A stretch of DNA of 64,000 bases from Candidatus Shapirobacteria bacterium (GTDB lineage: Bacteria; Patescibacteria; Microgenomatia; UBA12405): the NCBI GenBank assembly GCA_028710865.1, contig JAQTUF010000002.1, positions 62,001 through 126,000 on the forward strand. Reading direction: 5' to 3'. Both the position numbers and the translations under genes were made by a program. The notes beneath the pieces are model-generated. The model made no database searches. It saw only the letters and a list, made by a program, of their open reading frames with translations, and was not told where the DNA came from. Each line of letters starts with the position of its first letter. The stretch's first letter is position 1. Shown piece by piece: positions 28,831 through 37,091 of the stretch.

Positions 28831-29763
28831 TCACTTATTACCACTATGAAACTTTTCATGAATCTCTCGTAATCTGGCATCAGTTACATGAGTATAAATT
28901 TGAGTTGTAGCTATATTTTTATGACCCAATATTTCCTGTACCGACCTTAGGTCAGCTCCTGACCTAAGTAAATCAGTCGCCATTGAATGTCTTAATGTAT
29001 GAGGCGTAGCTGCCACTGGCAAATTAGCCTGTTTAACATATTTTTTTACCAATCTTTGAACCGACCTAGCTGTCAATCTAACTCTTTCATCTTCCAAAGC
29101 TATTTCTTTTGGTCTTAAATTTCTAATAAATAATGGTTTATAACTATCAATTCGTGATTTCAGATATTTACCCAACCACTCTACCGCCTGATGAGAAATA
29201 AACACTACTCGGCTTCGACCACCCTTACCAATAACTCCAAATTCACGAGTATTCAAATTTACCTGTTCCCTATTTAAAGACACTAATTCTGACACCCTTA
29301 AGCCAGTCGAAAATAATAATTCTAAAATTGACCTGTCTCTAAGTCCATTTTTATTAGAATTAAGTGGTTGATTCAATAATCTATTCATTTGTAAATAATC
29401 CAAAAACTTCAAAGAATGATCTTTAACTTTTGGCACATCCAATTTTTCTGGCTGAAGCACTTTTATATCATTTTTAATCAACCATTTTAAAAAAGATCTT
29501 AAAGCAATCACATAATACCCCTGAGTCACTAATTTCATTTCACCCAATGTCCCTGGTTGTCTTGATAAATACAATCTGAATTTTCTTACCGAATCAGAAG
29601 TTATTTTATCTATTGTCGGTTTAGGATTTTTTTCATCCGTCAAAAATTCAATTAATATATTTAAATAATGTTCATAATTCCTGATAGTTAATTTTGAACA
29701 ATTTTTTTCAATTTCCAAATGTTCTAAAAATCGTCTCATTAAAATTTGCAAGTCATTTTCCAT
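28831..29763 (-). CDS. tyrosine recombinase, XerC/XerD type
   Basis: A 310-residue integrase with an N-terminal SAM-like core-binding domain (LTIRNYEHYLNILIEFL) and a catalytic domain. The catalytic residues are visible: Arg in GLRVSELV, Lys in GKGGRSR, HxxR in HTLRHSMATDLLRSG, and HK...Tyr in LGHKNIATTQIYTHV. Xer proteins resolve chromosome dimers at dif. A dif-like sequence lies about 380 bases upstream of its start. Length and conservation argue for a housekeeping Xer rather than a phage integrase, though the flanking non-coding region is unusual. Confidence 0.92.
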   Translation of the reverse strand: MENDLQILMRRFLEHLEIEKNCSKLTIRNYEHYLNILIEFLTDEKNPKPTIDKITSDSVRKFRLYLSRQPGTLGEMKLVTQGYYVIALRSFLKWLIKNDIKVLQPEKLDVPKVKDHSLKFLDYLQMNRLLNQPLNSNKNGLRDRSILELLFSTGLRVSELVSLNREQVNLNTREFGVIGKGGRSRVVFISHQAVEWLGKYLKSRIDSYKPLFIRNLRPKEIALEDERVRLTARSVQRLVKKYVKQANLPVAATPHTLRHSMATDLLRSGADLRSVQEILGHKNIATTQIYTHVTDARLREIHEKFHSGNK

Positions 29764-29878
29764 AAACTATCTTACCATTTAGCTTTAAAACTGTCTTTTG
29801 ACGATCATACATATAGGCTGTACCATCTTTATCCGTTACAGAGGCTCTAATGAAGTTATAGTAATTTTTAACGGTACT
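29753..29878 (-). pseudogene. short open frame, possible gene remnant
   Basis: Forty-one sense codons between two stops read as a protein-like segment (…NYYNFIRASVTDKDG…TVLKLNGKIVYGK). There is no ATG, GTG or TTG early in the frame, and its TGA falls inside the first codons of the Xer gene (shared bases 29753-29763). It could be the C-terminal remnant of a lost gene, or a small gene with an unusual start coupled to xer. I do not recognise the family. Confidence 0.3.
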
Positions 29879-30146
29879 TTAGGTTAAAATTAAATTTAGA
29901 GCATCTTTTAATATCCAAAAAAAATCTATCACCATTAAGACAGGGGAGTCATACTAATAAAGGGGAGTCAATTACCCAAAAATCAACCTAATAGGAAAAT
30001 TTAAACCAGGCTAGTTGTCTGAGAGAGAAAAGTCATTTTTTTAAATATAAAAATTAATAAAAAATTATTAATGGTAATTAAAAGAGAAAATAAAAAACTT
30101 TTTATTTTTCTATTTATACCCATCCCCTAGGTTCAGAATTTAAAGA

Positions 30147-30174
30147 GAGTCGCAAAAGATACATTGTGCGACAT
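30147..30174 (-). other. dif-like Xer recombination site candidate
   Basis: Read on the minus strand this 28-base site has 11-base arms around a 6-base centre. By eye it matches E. coli dif at 16 of 28 positions, including eleven of twelve across the inner left arm and centre (CGCAcAATGTAT against CGCATAATGTAT). The arms contain the inverted repeat GTCGCA / TGCGAC. It lies in the gap beside a Xer recombinase gene. No GC-skew switch is apparent here, which weakens the call. Confidence 0.4.
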
Positions 30175-30339
30175 AGCATTTAAGCTCACCCACTGCTAGG
30201 AGATAGAAGTAATTAATCCATTAACTTAAACACTTTATTTCTTTCCTTTTAATCTTTAATTTCTCTTAAATAATTCTCTTACGTCTCCCTTCTCCTCCTT
30301 CGCGATAGCCTCACTTTGATCTAGTCGTTAGGTTTAAGT

Positions 30340-30348
30340 TTATCCACA
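30340..30348 (+). promoter_or_regulatory. perfect DnaA box
   Basis: TTATCCACA matches the strongest DnaA-binding consensus exactly. It is single; I see no second good box nearby. It is directly followed by AT-rich direct repeats. One 9-mer could occur by chance, so function is uncertain. Confidence 0.4.
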
Positions 30349-30351
30349 GAG

Positions 30352-30437
30352 ACTATATCATACTATATCAATTCTCTACCCGTGAAAATTATAGGATATA
30401 TCGTGAAAACTATTATAGGATATATATTATAGGATAC
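30352..30437 (+). repeat. short AT-rich direct repeats
   Basis: Two copies of ACTATATCA in tandem (from 30352), then CGTGAAAA-TTATAGGATATAT at 30381-30401 and an almost identical unit with a 3-base insertion at 30402-30425, then a third partial ATTATAGGATA at 30427-30437. The layout beside a DnaA box recalls iterons or a DNA-unwinding element, but no replication initiator gene is adjacent. Confidence 0.6.
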
Positions 30438-30631
30438 TCCCCTCCTTCATTAGGGTCAATCATTTTTTTTATTTTTCTTTTAAACCTATTTAATTCTTAA
30501 TCCACTCAATCTACCCACTTCATAAACCTTCAATTTAAAATAGATCCAAGTAAAAACCCATAAAACTTCCCCACTATCCTCTACTCTCAAAAAAATAATA
30601 GAAATTTATACCTTAAAATAGGCAATTTTTA

Positions 30632-32395
30632 CTACTTTATAAAGCCACCGACTTGGATATCCCACAATTTTCTATATATTCCTTTCTTTAATTTAATCAA
30701 ATCATTATGAGTCCCATCTTCAACTATTTTCTTTTTATCAATTACCACAATTCTATCCACTTTTTTAATTGTCGATAATCTATGTGCAATTATAATTACT
30801 GTCTTATTTTTCATTAATTCATCTATTGAATCCTGAATAAATTTTTCTGATTCAGAATCTAAACTTGAAGTAGCCTCATCTAATATTAGAATTGGAGCAT
30901 TGCGTAAAATCGCTCGAGCAATCGCTACTCTTTGTCTCTCACCACCAGAAAGCTTTATTCCTCTTTCTCCCACAAAAGTATCGTAACCTAAGTTTAATTT
31001 ACTAATAAATTCATCACAATGAGCTAATTTCGCCGCCTCAATTACCTGCTTATCTGTTGCTTCCATTTTGCCATAACGGATATTTTCCATTAAACTTCGA
31101 TGAAACAAAATAGGATCCTGAGGTACCATACTAATATTATCTCTTAAACTTTTCTGAGTTACTTTAGAAATATCTTGTCCGTCAACTAATATTCTTCCTT
31201 TTGAAATATCATACATTCTTAATAACAGCTTAATTAAAGTAGTTTTACCAGCACCAGACGACCCTACTAATGCCACTGTCTCTTTTGATTTAATATTTAA
31301 TTTAAAATTATCAACTATATTTCCCCCATCATTATAAGCAAAACTCACCCCATCAAATCTTATTCGACCAAAATTAACCTCCATATCAATTGCCCCCTCT
31401 ACATCAACAATTTCATGGTGAGTGTCTAAAATAAGAGTCATTTCTTCAGCCTCAGCTAAATTTTCATATATTCTACTAATAACTCGACCAAAATCCCAAA
31501 CCATCATCATTACTGACACTATATAAGACTGAATCAATACAAAATCACCCACCGTCAACATATCCTTATTCCATAATCTAATTGCAAAATATATCATTCC
31601 TACCTCTAAAACCACCAATAAAAATGCCTGTAAACCATAAAATTTAGCACTCAAATCCCAACTAAATTTTCGTAATCGATGTAAATTTTCTACTAATTTA
31701 GAAAAACCTTCACTTTCATATCTATAACCATTAAACAATTTTATATTAATATTATTAGAAACTGTGTCAGCTAAATAACTACTTGTTTTAGTTTCTGCTT
31801 CACTTCTCTCAATATCATATTTAAGTTTATATCTGGTAAAAATCCAATTAATAATTAAGAACAAAATAATCCAAGCCAACATTCCTAACCCCAAAAAAAT
31901 GTTTACCATACTTAAAATAACCGTAATTATAATAATAGTTATTATCGATGGTAATAATTGATAAAAAAGTTGATCAGCCAAATTTTCAAATGCATTTATA
32001 AAACTTTTAGTTTTTTTAACTACTGAACCAGTAAATGTATTAGAAAAATAAGCAAATGAATGTTGATGTAAATAAGCAAAACATTTTTTTGCTAAATCAG
32101 CCATTACCCTAGATTCAAAATAATTTTGAGTAAAAAAGACGATTCTCCAAAATATCCAATGAGCCAATTTCAAAACAGCAATTATACCTAAAATTGAAAT
32201 TAATTTAGGAACAACTTCCGATCTTACCAGCCCATCACTAGCTAAAATATTAAAAAAACTTTTAGAATATAAAGGGACAATTGACTCTAAGGTTGCCCCA
32301 ATCACCAACGAAACAACTAATAACATCTCCCACCATTTATATTTATTCATGGCATCCCAATAATACAAAAGTGTTTTTTTGGTGTTATATTTCAT
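30632..32395 (-). CDS. ABC exporter, fused permease and ATPase
   Basis: A 587-residue half-transporter. Six hydrophobic helices occupy about residues 20-310, including a family-typical ABC membrane domain. The ATPase domain has Walker A GSSGAGKTTL (about residue 382), signature [14 protein letters not shown] (about 484), Walker B ILILDEATSSLD and the H-loop IAHRLSTI. Such proteins dimerise to export lipids, peptides or drugs. No partner half-transporter is next to it, so it probably forms a homodimer. It is divergent from pta. Confidence 0.93.
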   Translation of the reverse strand: MKYNTKKTLLYYWDAMNKYKWWEMLLVVSLVIGATLESIVPLYSKSFFNILASDGLVRSEVVPKLISILGIIAVLKLAHWIFWRIVFFTQNYFESRVMADLAKKCFAYLHQHSFAYFSNTFTGSVVKKTKSFINAFENLADQLFYQLLPSIITIIIITVILSMVNIFLGLGMLAWIILFLIINWIFTRYKLKYDIERSEAETKTSSYLADTVSNNINIKLFNGYRYESEGFSKLVENLHRLRKFSWDLSAKFYGLQAFLLVVLEVGMIYFAIRLWNKDMLTVGDFVLIQSYIVSVMMMVWDFGRVISRIYENLAEAEEMTLILDTHHEIVDVEGAIDMEVNFGRIRFDGVSFAYNDGGNIVDNFKLNIKSKETVALVGSSGAGKTTLIKLLLRMYDISKGRILVDGQDISKVTQKSLRDNISMVPQDPILFHRSLMENIRYGKMEATDKQVIEAAKLAHCDEFISKLNLGYDTFVGERGIKLSGGERQRVAIARAILRNAPILILDEATSSLDSESEKFIQDSIDELMKNKTVIIIAHRLSTIKKVDRIVVIDKKKIVEDGTHNDLIKLKKGIYRKLWDIQVGGFIK

Positions 32396-32468
32396 ATTTA
32401 ACGAATTTAATTATATCCCATTCTACGGGAATAAAAAACTAGGGGCTTCAAGCTTTGTTTTTTTTATA

Positions 32469-32474
32469 TATAAT
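32469..32474 (+). promoter_or_regulatory. -10 box (TATAAT) of pta
   Basis: A perfect TATAAT within TTTTTATATATAATGG ends six bases before the ATG at 32481. It fixes the start of pta and implies a leaderless mRNA. Confidence 0.6.
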
Positions 32475-32480
32475 GGTCTC

Positions 32481-33437
32481 ATGAATCCATTAATTGAAAA
32501 AATTTATACTAAAGCCAAATCCAATTTTAAAAAAATTATTTTAGTTGAAAGTAATGATCCTCGAGTTCAAGCTGCTGCAAAAATTATTACTGATGAAAAA
32601 ATTGCCGACATAATTTTAGTTGATCAAAACTATATTAGTTCTCACTTAGAAATTTCCAATCAACTTAGTCAAGAATTCTACAAACTTCGTAAAGATAAGG
32701 GTATTACCTTAGAAGAATCCCAAAAAATAATTGTCGATCCTCTTTATTTTGGTACTATGATGGTCAAAACTGGATTAGCCGACGGTATGGTTGCTGGCGC
32801 TCAAAACACCACTCAAGCCACTTTTAAACCAGCTTTACAAATTATAAAAACTAAACCAGAAGAAAAATTAATTTCCAGTTTTTTTATTATTGAAGTTCCT
32901 GATACTCACTTTGGTGAAAATGGTATCTTTATTTTTGCCGACTGCGGTCTAAATATTAATCCTACCGCCGAAGATCTCTCTCAAATTGCCATCCAATCAG
33001 TTAAATCATTTAAACAATTAATTGGTTCTACTCCAAAAGTTGCTATGCTCTCCTATTCATCCAATGGAAGTTCTAGTGGAGAATCAGTTAATAAAGTTAA
33101 ATTAGCTACCGATTTAGTCAAAAAAATTAATCCATCTTTAATTATCGATGGAGAAATTCAAGCTGATGCCGCTATTATTCCAGATGTTGCCACTAAAAAA
33201 ACACCTAATAGTCAACTCCAAGGCCAAGCTAATATTTTAATATTCCCTGATCTAAATTCCGGCAATATTGCTTACAAATTAGTTGAAAGATTAAGTCACG
33301 GTAAAGCTTTTGGACCACTCACTCAAGGAATAAACAAACCTATAAATGACCTTTCACGCGGCTGTAATATTGAAGATATTGTTACCACTGTCGCTATCAC
33401 TAGTGTCCAATCTATCTCCAACTCGTTGTCAATATAA
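32481..33437 (+). CDS. pta: phosphate acetyltransferase
   Basis: A 318-residue enzyme of the phosphate acetyl/butyryltransferase family, interconverting acetyl-CoA and acetyl phosphate. The N-terminus MNPLIEKIYTKAKSNFKKI and the C-terminal stretch ILIFPDLNSGNIAYKLVERL with GPLTQGINKPINDLSRGC are diagnostic of Pta. The start at 32481 follows a -10 box by six bases; the open frame extends further upstream but without support. With acetate kinase (not in this window) it would yield ATP from fermentation. Its 3' end overlaps the convergent gene at 33412 by 26 bases. Confidence 0.93.
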   Translation: MNPLIEKIYTKAKSNFKKIILVESNDPRVQAAAKIITDEKIADIILVDQNYISSHLEISNQLSQEFYKLRKDKGITLEESQKIIVDPLYFGTMMVKTGLADGMVAGAQNTTQATFKPALQIIKTKPEEKLISSFFIIEVPDTHFGENGIFIFADCGLNINPTAEDLSQIAIQSVKSFKQLIGSTPKVAMLSYSSNGSSSGESVNKVKLATDLVKKINPSLIIDGEIQADAAIIPDVATKKTPNSQLQGQANILIFPDLNSGNIAYKLVERLSHGKAFGPLTQGINKPINDLSRGCNIEDIVTTVAITSVQSISNSLSI

Positions 33438-34197
33438 TTCCTGCTAATATTGCTATTGAAATCCAAATAAAAGTTAACCAAGTCTTCTTAAAAAATCTAT
33501 CTCTTAATTCAACTTGAATTAAACTACTTAAGACATAAATAACTGCCACCAAATATATCGATCCTTTAAAAATACCTACCGGCCAAAAACTCAAAACTAA
33601 CCCCAATTGAAACATCAAAAAAGCTGGAACTAAAACATAGTACCAAATATTTTTACTCTTACCATCATCAGCTAATTCTATCGTTACACTATAAAACAAA
33701 TACAAAAAAATCACTGCTGATATTAAAAATATTAATAAACCATTTATCCAATAAACAAATTTAAAAGAAAACAAACTATCAAACAAAAAAAACGCCGTCA
33801 AAAGTAAAACCATAAAACCAACTGTATAAGCTGCTCGATATAAAGGTGGAGTTCTCCCCCCAATTGAAACTAAAAAAACATTTTCTACTAAAAATATTAC
33901 ATAAGCAATTATTCCAAAAAATAAACTAAGTAAAAATATAACTAAAAAATTTTGAGGCAACAAAGCTGTAAATAATCCAAACCCAACAAAAAAACCTAAC
34001 GGTAAAATTATTGACATCAATCTAATATACAAACTATGTTCAAAAATAATTCCCAACCCAAACCAAAAACAAAAAGTTATCCAAACTGCTCCCACCGCTA
34101 AACCATAATAATGAGAACTATATGGTAAATTTATAAAAAAATAAAATCCTACTGCTGATAACAAAGATGAAATCAAATATCTAAATCTTTTCGACAT
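33412..34197 (-). CDS. multi-pass membrane protein of unknown function
   Basis: A 261-residue, very hydrophobic protein with about eight membrane helices and short loops. A conserved-looking loop VSIGGRTPPLYRAAYTVG sits near the middle. I recognise no family and see no catalytic motif. It overlaps pta at the 3' end and lies 15 bases downstream of yebC on the same strand, suggesting it is the last gene of a yebC-led unit. Confidence 0.7.
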   Translation of the reverse strand: MSKRFRYLISSLLSAVGFYFFINLPYSSHYYGLAVGAVWITFCFWFGLGIIFEHSLYIRLMSIILPLGFFVGFGLFTALLPQNFLVIFLLSLFFGIIAYVIFLVENVFLVSIGGRTPPLYRAAYTVGFMVLLLTAFFLFDSLFSFKFVYWINGLLIFLISAVIFLYLFYSVTIELADDGKSKNIWYYVLVPAFLMFQLGLVLSFWPVGIFKGSIYLVAVIYVLSSLIQVELRDRFFKKTWLTFIWISIAILAGIILTTSWR

Positions 34198-34212
34198 AAT
34201 TATTTTATATGT

Positions 34213-34893
34213 CTAATTATAATCAAAACCAGCATAAACACCAACTACATCATCATTTTCTTCCAATTCTTCAATTAAATCTAAAATAGTATTTAATTCA
34301 GTTTCATTTTTTAAATTTATTGGGTTGATTGACTTATAAACTAATTCCGATCTAATCACCCTAAATTTATCACCCCCTTTTATTTGATCTAAAAACTCAT
34401 TATATTTTTCACTCTCCACCCACACTATATTTCCCTCAATATCTACCACCCCCATATCTATCAATTCCAATTGTTTTTCTTCATCAATATTTTCCAACTC
34501 AATCTCCCCTACTCTCTCAAATTGAAACATAACTGAACCATTTTCACCTAAACTTCCATTAAAATTCTTTAAAATTAATTTAATTTCTGCCAATATTCTA
34601 TTTCTGTTATCAGTCTCTATACTAATTATTATTGGCACTCCAAAAGGACCATATCCCTCCATTATCGCCTCCACTAAATTAGCCTTTCTTTCTTCAAATC
34701 TTGACAATAATCTCTCAATATTTTCCTTGGGCATATTAGCTTCCCTAGCCTTATCAATAGCCACCTTAAGACCCACCCCAGTTCTAATGGCAGTTAAAAT
34801 ATCCTTAGCTAATCTTGTAAAAGCCTCACTTCTCTTTTTATCTTGAGCCCCTTTTCTATTTTTAATATTAGACCATTTCGAATGACCTGACAT
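34213..34893 (-). CDS. yebC: YebC/PmpR family regulator
   Basis: A 226-residue protein of the YebC/TACO1 family, members of which act as transcription regulators or help ribosomes through proline runs. The N-terminus MSGHSKWSNIKNRKGAQDKK is diagnostic, and MEGYGPFGVP and GSLGENGSVMFQF follow at the usual spacing. An internal TATAAT lies about 13 bases before the ATG. The proline-translation role known for some YebC proteins is notable beside the EpmA/EpmB pair in this window, but that is inference. Confidence 0.95.
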   Translation of the reverse strand: MSGHSKWSNIKNRKGAQDKKRSEAFTRLAKDILTAIRTGVGLKVAIDKAREANMPKENIERLLSRFEERKANLVEAIMEGYGPFGVPIIISIETDNRNRILAEIKLILKNFNGSLGENGSVMFQFERVGEIELENIDEEKQLELIDMGVVDIEGNIVWVESEKYNEFLDQIKGGDKFRVIRSELVYKSINPINLKNETELNTILDLIEELEENDDVVGVYAGFDYN

Positions 34894-34897
34894 ATTT

Positions 34898-35710
34898 TTA
34901 CATATTATTATAACTAGGGTATTTTATCATTGATGAAAAATTATCACTAAAATAAAATTCAATTTCCCCTTTGTTTAAATTTTCATCATATTCCTGTTTA
35001 CAATTAACTATCTTATTAATTGTTTTCCACCCTAAACTTTTATCTACTTCACTTCCATATTTAATTAAACAACTATCTACCTCCATCCCTATTAAACTCT
35101 CTGTTGAAACTACTGAAAAACCCAACCATTCAAATCGTCTCGCCATAAAATTAGCCAAACCATTTATATTAGTTAAATTAAAAATTGACAACTTTAAATC
35201 CTCTTTTACTAAATTGGTCTCTGAAAAATCTCTAACCATAACCTCATCTAATAAATTCTCTTCCTTATTAATATCACCACTAATAATTTCTTCTTTTAGC
35301 AACATTTTTGGTGAATTCAATCTATATCTAAACCAATATTTATTTTTCCAATCATCTATTTTGTTTAAAACCAAAATTTTATCTGCTCTAAACCCAAAAT
35401 TATAAAAAAATAAATCATCAGCCTCATCCATTTTCTTTTCCTGTTTCAACAACCCCCTTATTACCACATTTCTATACCAACCTAAACCCCCAGGTATCCA
35501 CAATTTAGCATCATCTTTTAATTTTAGTGTATTTATCATCTTCCTTTCTGGAGAGATTGAAACCAAAGCTACCCCATCCGTCGCCAAAATTGCCAATTTA
35601 AAATCACCTTCCCCTGTCGCTGTTTTTTTTACTTTCAAAATAACTACCAATAAAACCAACAATAATCCTAAAATAACCCAAACCAGCCATTTTTTATTAA
35701 ATTTTTTCAT
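34898..35710 (-). CDS. membrane-anchored protein with LytR_C-like domain
   Basis: A 270-residue protein. One anchor helix (about residues 8-26) is followed by an extracytoplasmic region. Around residues 175-210 the pattern LSIFNLTNINGLANFMARRFEWLGFSVV fits the LytR_C domain (cell-envelope related). The part before it (LAILATDGVALVSISPERK) recalls a much reduced LCP domain but lacks its arginine-rich active site. It may bind cell-wall polymer. It lies four bases before yebC and overlaps the preceding pseudouridine synthase gene, so it is in an operon. Confidence 0.6.
   Translation of the reverse strand: MKKFNKKWLVWVILGLLLVLLVVILKVKKTATGEGDFKLAILATDGVALVSISPERKMINTLKLKDDAKLWIPGGLGWYRNVVIRGLLKQEKKMDEADDLFFYNFGFRADKILVLNKIDDWKNKYWFRYRLNSPKMLLKEEIISGDINKEENLLDEVMVRDFSETNLVKEDLKLSIFNLTNINGLANFMARRFEWLGFSVVSTESLIGMEVDSCLIKYGSEVDKSLGWKTINKIVNCKQEYDENLNKGEIEFYFSDNFSSMIKYPSYNNM
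34907..34912 (-). promoter_or_regulatory. -10 box (TATAAT) of yebC
   Basis: On the minus strand TATAAT ends 13 bases before the yebC ATG. It lies at the end of the upstream gene, so yebC can be transcribed separately with a very short leader. Confidence 0.4.
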
Positions 35711-36368
35711 ATTGTTTTAACACCAAATTCAAATCATTTGGTAAATCAGACTTAAATGAAATAACTTTTCCAGATTTTGGATGTTTAAATTGGATAAATT
35801 CAGCATGTAAGAATGGTCTTTTTATTAAATTAATATCACCACCATATAATCTATCTCCCACTAAAGGCCATTTTAAATAATTCATATGAACCCTAATTTG
35901 ATGTGTCCTCCCAGTTTTTAAATTTATTTGCAACAAACTAAAAATTTTATTATCTTTTTTATATTTATTAATTGTTCTAAATTCAGTCAATGATTCTTTT
36001 CCATCTACTCTTACCCCAAACTTTCCAAAACTATATTTTGACCTACCAATAGGCACATTTATTACCCCATCAACCGAAGTATCCCCAGAAACTAAACAAA
36101 TATATTTTTTAATAATTTTTCTACTCTTAAACTGTTTTTTTAAATCCTCCCAAACTAATTCATTTTTAGCTATCAACACTATCCCTGATGTTCCTTTATC
36201 TAATCTATGAACAATACCATTTCTAGGCAAATCATTTGGTTTAATTTCTCTTAAAAAATCTTCTAATGTCCCTCTCTCTTCCTTTTTTTCCTTAGTAGTT
36301 GTCATCCCAGCTGGTTTTTCTATTACTAATAAATATTTATCTTCAAAAATTATTTTGACTTCTTCCAT
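35697..36368 (-). CDS. RluA/RluD-family pseudouridine synthase
   Basis: A 223-residue enzyme from the ATG at 36368. The catalytic motif HRLDKGTSG (Asp) is intact, followed by KTGRTHQIRVHM and GDRLYGG. There is no N-terminal S4 domain, so it is the short form. It converts uridine to pseudouridine in rRNA or tRNA; the target cannot be told. Its start overlaps the end of lspA by 19 bases and its end overlaps the next gene, so lspA, this gene and the LytR_C-like gene are co-transcribed. Confidence 0.92.
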   Translation of the reverse strand: MEEVKIIFEDKYLLVIEKPAGMTTTKEKKEERGTLEDFLREIKPNDLPRNGIVHRLDKGTSGIVLIAKNELVWEDLKKQFKSRKIIKKYICLVSGDTSVDGVINVPIGRSKYSFGKFGVRVDGKESLTEFRTINKYKKDNKIFSLLQINLKTGRTHQIRVHMNYLKWPLVGDRLYGGDINLIKRPFLHAEFIQFKHPKSGKVISFKSDLPNDLNLVLKQYEKI

Positions 36369-36730
36369 AATAACTCTACTAAAAATAATAAAACACCTAT
36401 CCCAATTATCCAATCATTTAAATTATTTACTACCCCAAATCCCAAATTCCAATAATCCCTAATATAACCAAAATAAAGTCTATCAATTAAATTAACCATT
36501 CCTCCAATCAAAATTAATCCTAAACCCCAAGAAAAATTTTTAATATATCCCCATCCTAAAATTAGAACAAAAATTATATTCACAAAAACTACATTTTGAC
36601 TGTTCCACGACAAACTTATTCCATAATTTTTTATCAAAAAACTATTATTAGATAACCACCAGTGCAATATTGTTTCCAATATTAATCCCCAAAATAACCA
36701 ACCAAATTTAAACTTCTTTATCTTTTTCAC
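36350..36730 (-). CDS. lspA: signal peptidase II (lipoprotein), divergent
   Basis: A 126-residue membrane protein with four helices. Both catalytic aspartate motifs are recognisable: GGMVNLIDRLYFGYIRDYW (GGxxNxxDR) and NNLNDWIIGIG (NxxD). LspA cuts signal peptides off diacylated prolipoproteins. It is shorter than the usual 150-165 residues, with a reduced first loop. It is flanked by a DksA-type zinc protein and a membrane protein resembling Lgt, the enzyme that acts just before LspA. Confidence 0.82.
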   Translation of the reverse strand: MKKIKKFKFGWLFWGLILETILHWWLSNNSFLIKNYGISLSWNSQNVVFVNIIFVLILGWGYIKNFSWGLGLILIGGMVNLIDRLYFGYIRDYWNLGFGVVNNLNDWIIGIGVLLFLVELLWKKSK

Positions 36731-37091
36731 ATTTAATACAAGTAGTTGCTTCTGGATTAATAGCTAACCTATCAGTATCAATCATTTTTCCACATTTTTC
36801 ACAAATTCCATATTTACCCAATTTTATTCTCGTTAAAGCTTTTCTTAATTGAGCCAATCTTTTGGCTAAAAATTTTACCTTTATTTCAGTATCAAAATGT
36901 CCAATTTGTTCATCAACATCTTCTTCTAATGAATTTTCCATAGTTCTATTAATATCATTAAAAGGATCTGCATACTTTAAACTTTTTTTGTTTCTTTTTA
37001 TTTTAATCAATTCACCTTCTAAAAAACTTTTAATTGGTGACAAAAATCTTATTGGAAAACTTTTTCTCTTCTCAATTTCATTCTGTTTCAT
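36708..37091 (-). CDS. DksA/TraR-type zinc-finger protein
   Basis: A 127-residue protein with a coiled-coil N-terminal half and a C-terminal zinc finger CEKCGKMIDTDRL...TTCIKCE (two CxxC pairs 17 residues apart), the pattern of the DksA/TraR family, which binds the secondary channel of RNA polymerase. The acidic tip of true DksA is not obvious. It overlaps lspA at its end and the Lgt-like gene at its start, so it sits inside a lipoprotein-processing operon. Confidence 0.85.
   Translation of the reverse strand: MKQNEIEKRKSFPIRFLSPIKSFLEGELIKIKRNKKSLKYADPFNDINRTMENSLEEDVDEQIGHFDTEIKVKFLAKRLAQLRKALTRIKLGKYGICEKCGKMIDTDRLAINPEATTCIKCEKDKEV

Larger units (their letters stand above)
29764..30631. 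other. 868-base stretch without a supported gene
   Basis: Between the Xer gene and the ABC exporter I find no convincing gene beyond the short remnant at its edge. The stretch holds a 10-base direct repeat AGGGGAGTCA (29942-29951 and 29961-29970), an inverted repeat with a dif-like core (30147-30174), a pyrimidine-rich run on the plus strand (about 30237-30300), a perfect DnaA box (30340-30348) and AT-rich direct repeats (30352-30437). It is by far the longest gap in a very dense window, so it probably has a chromosomal or regulatory role. Confidence 0.7.

Noticed and set aside
30237..30300. Pyrimidine-rich run as a special structure or RNA gene
   Set aside because: It is imperfect and shows no paired structure; simple composition bias explains it.
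29764..30631. Chromosomal origin of replication
   Set aside because: One DnaA box and AT-rich repeats, but no dnaA or dnaN beside it, converging rather than diverging genes, and no visible skew switch.
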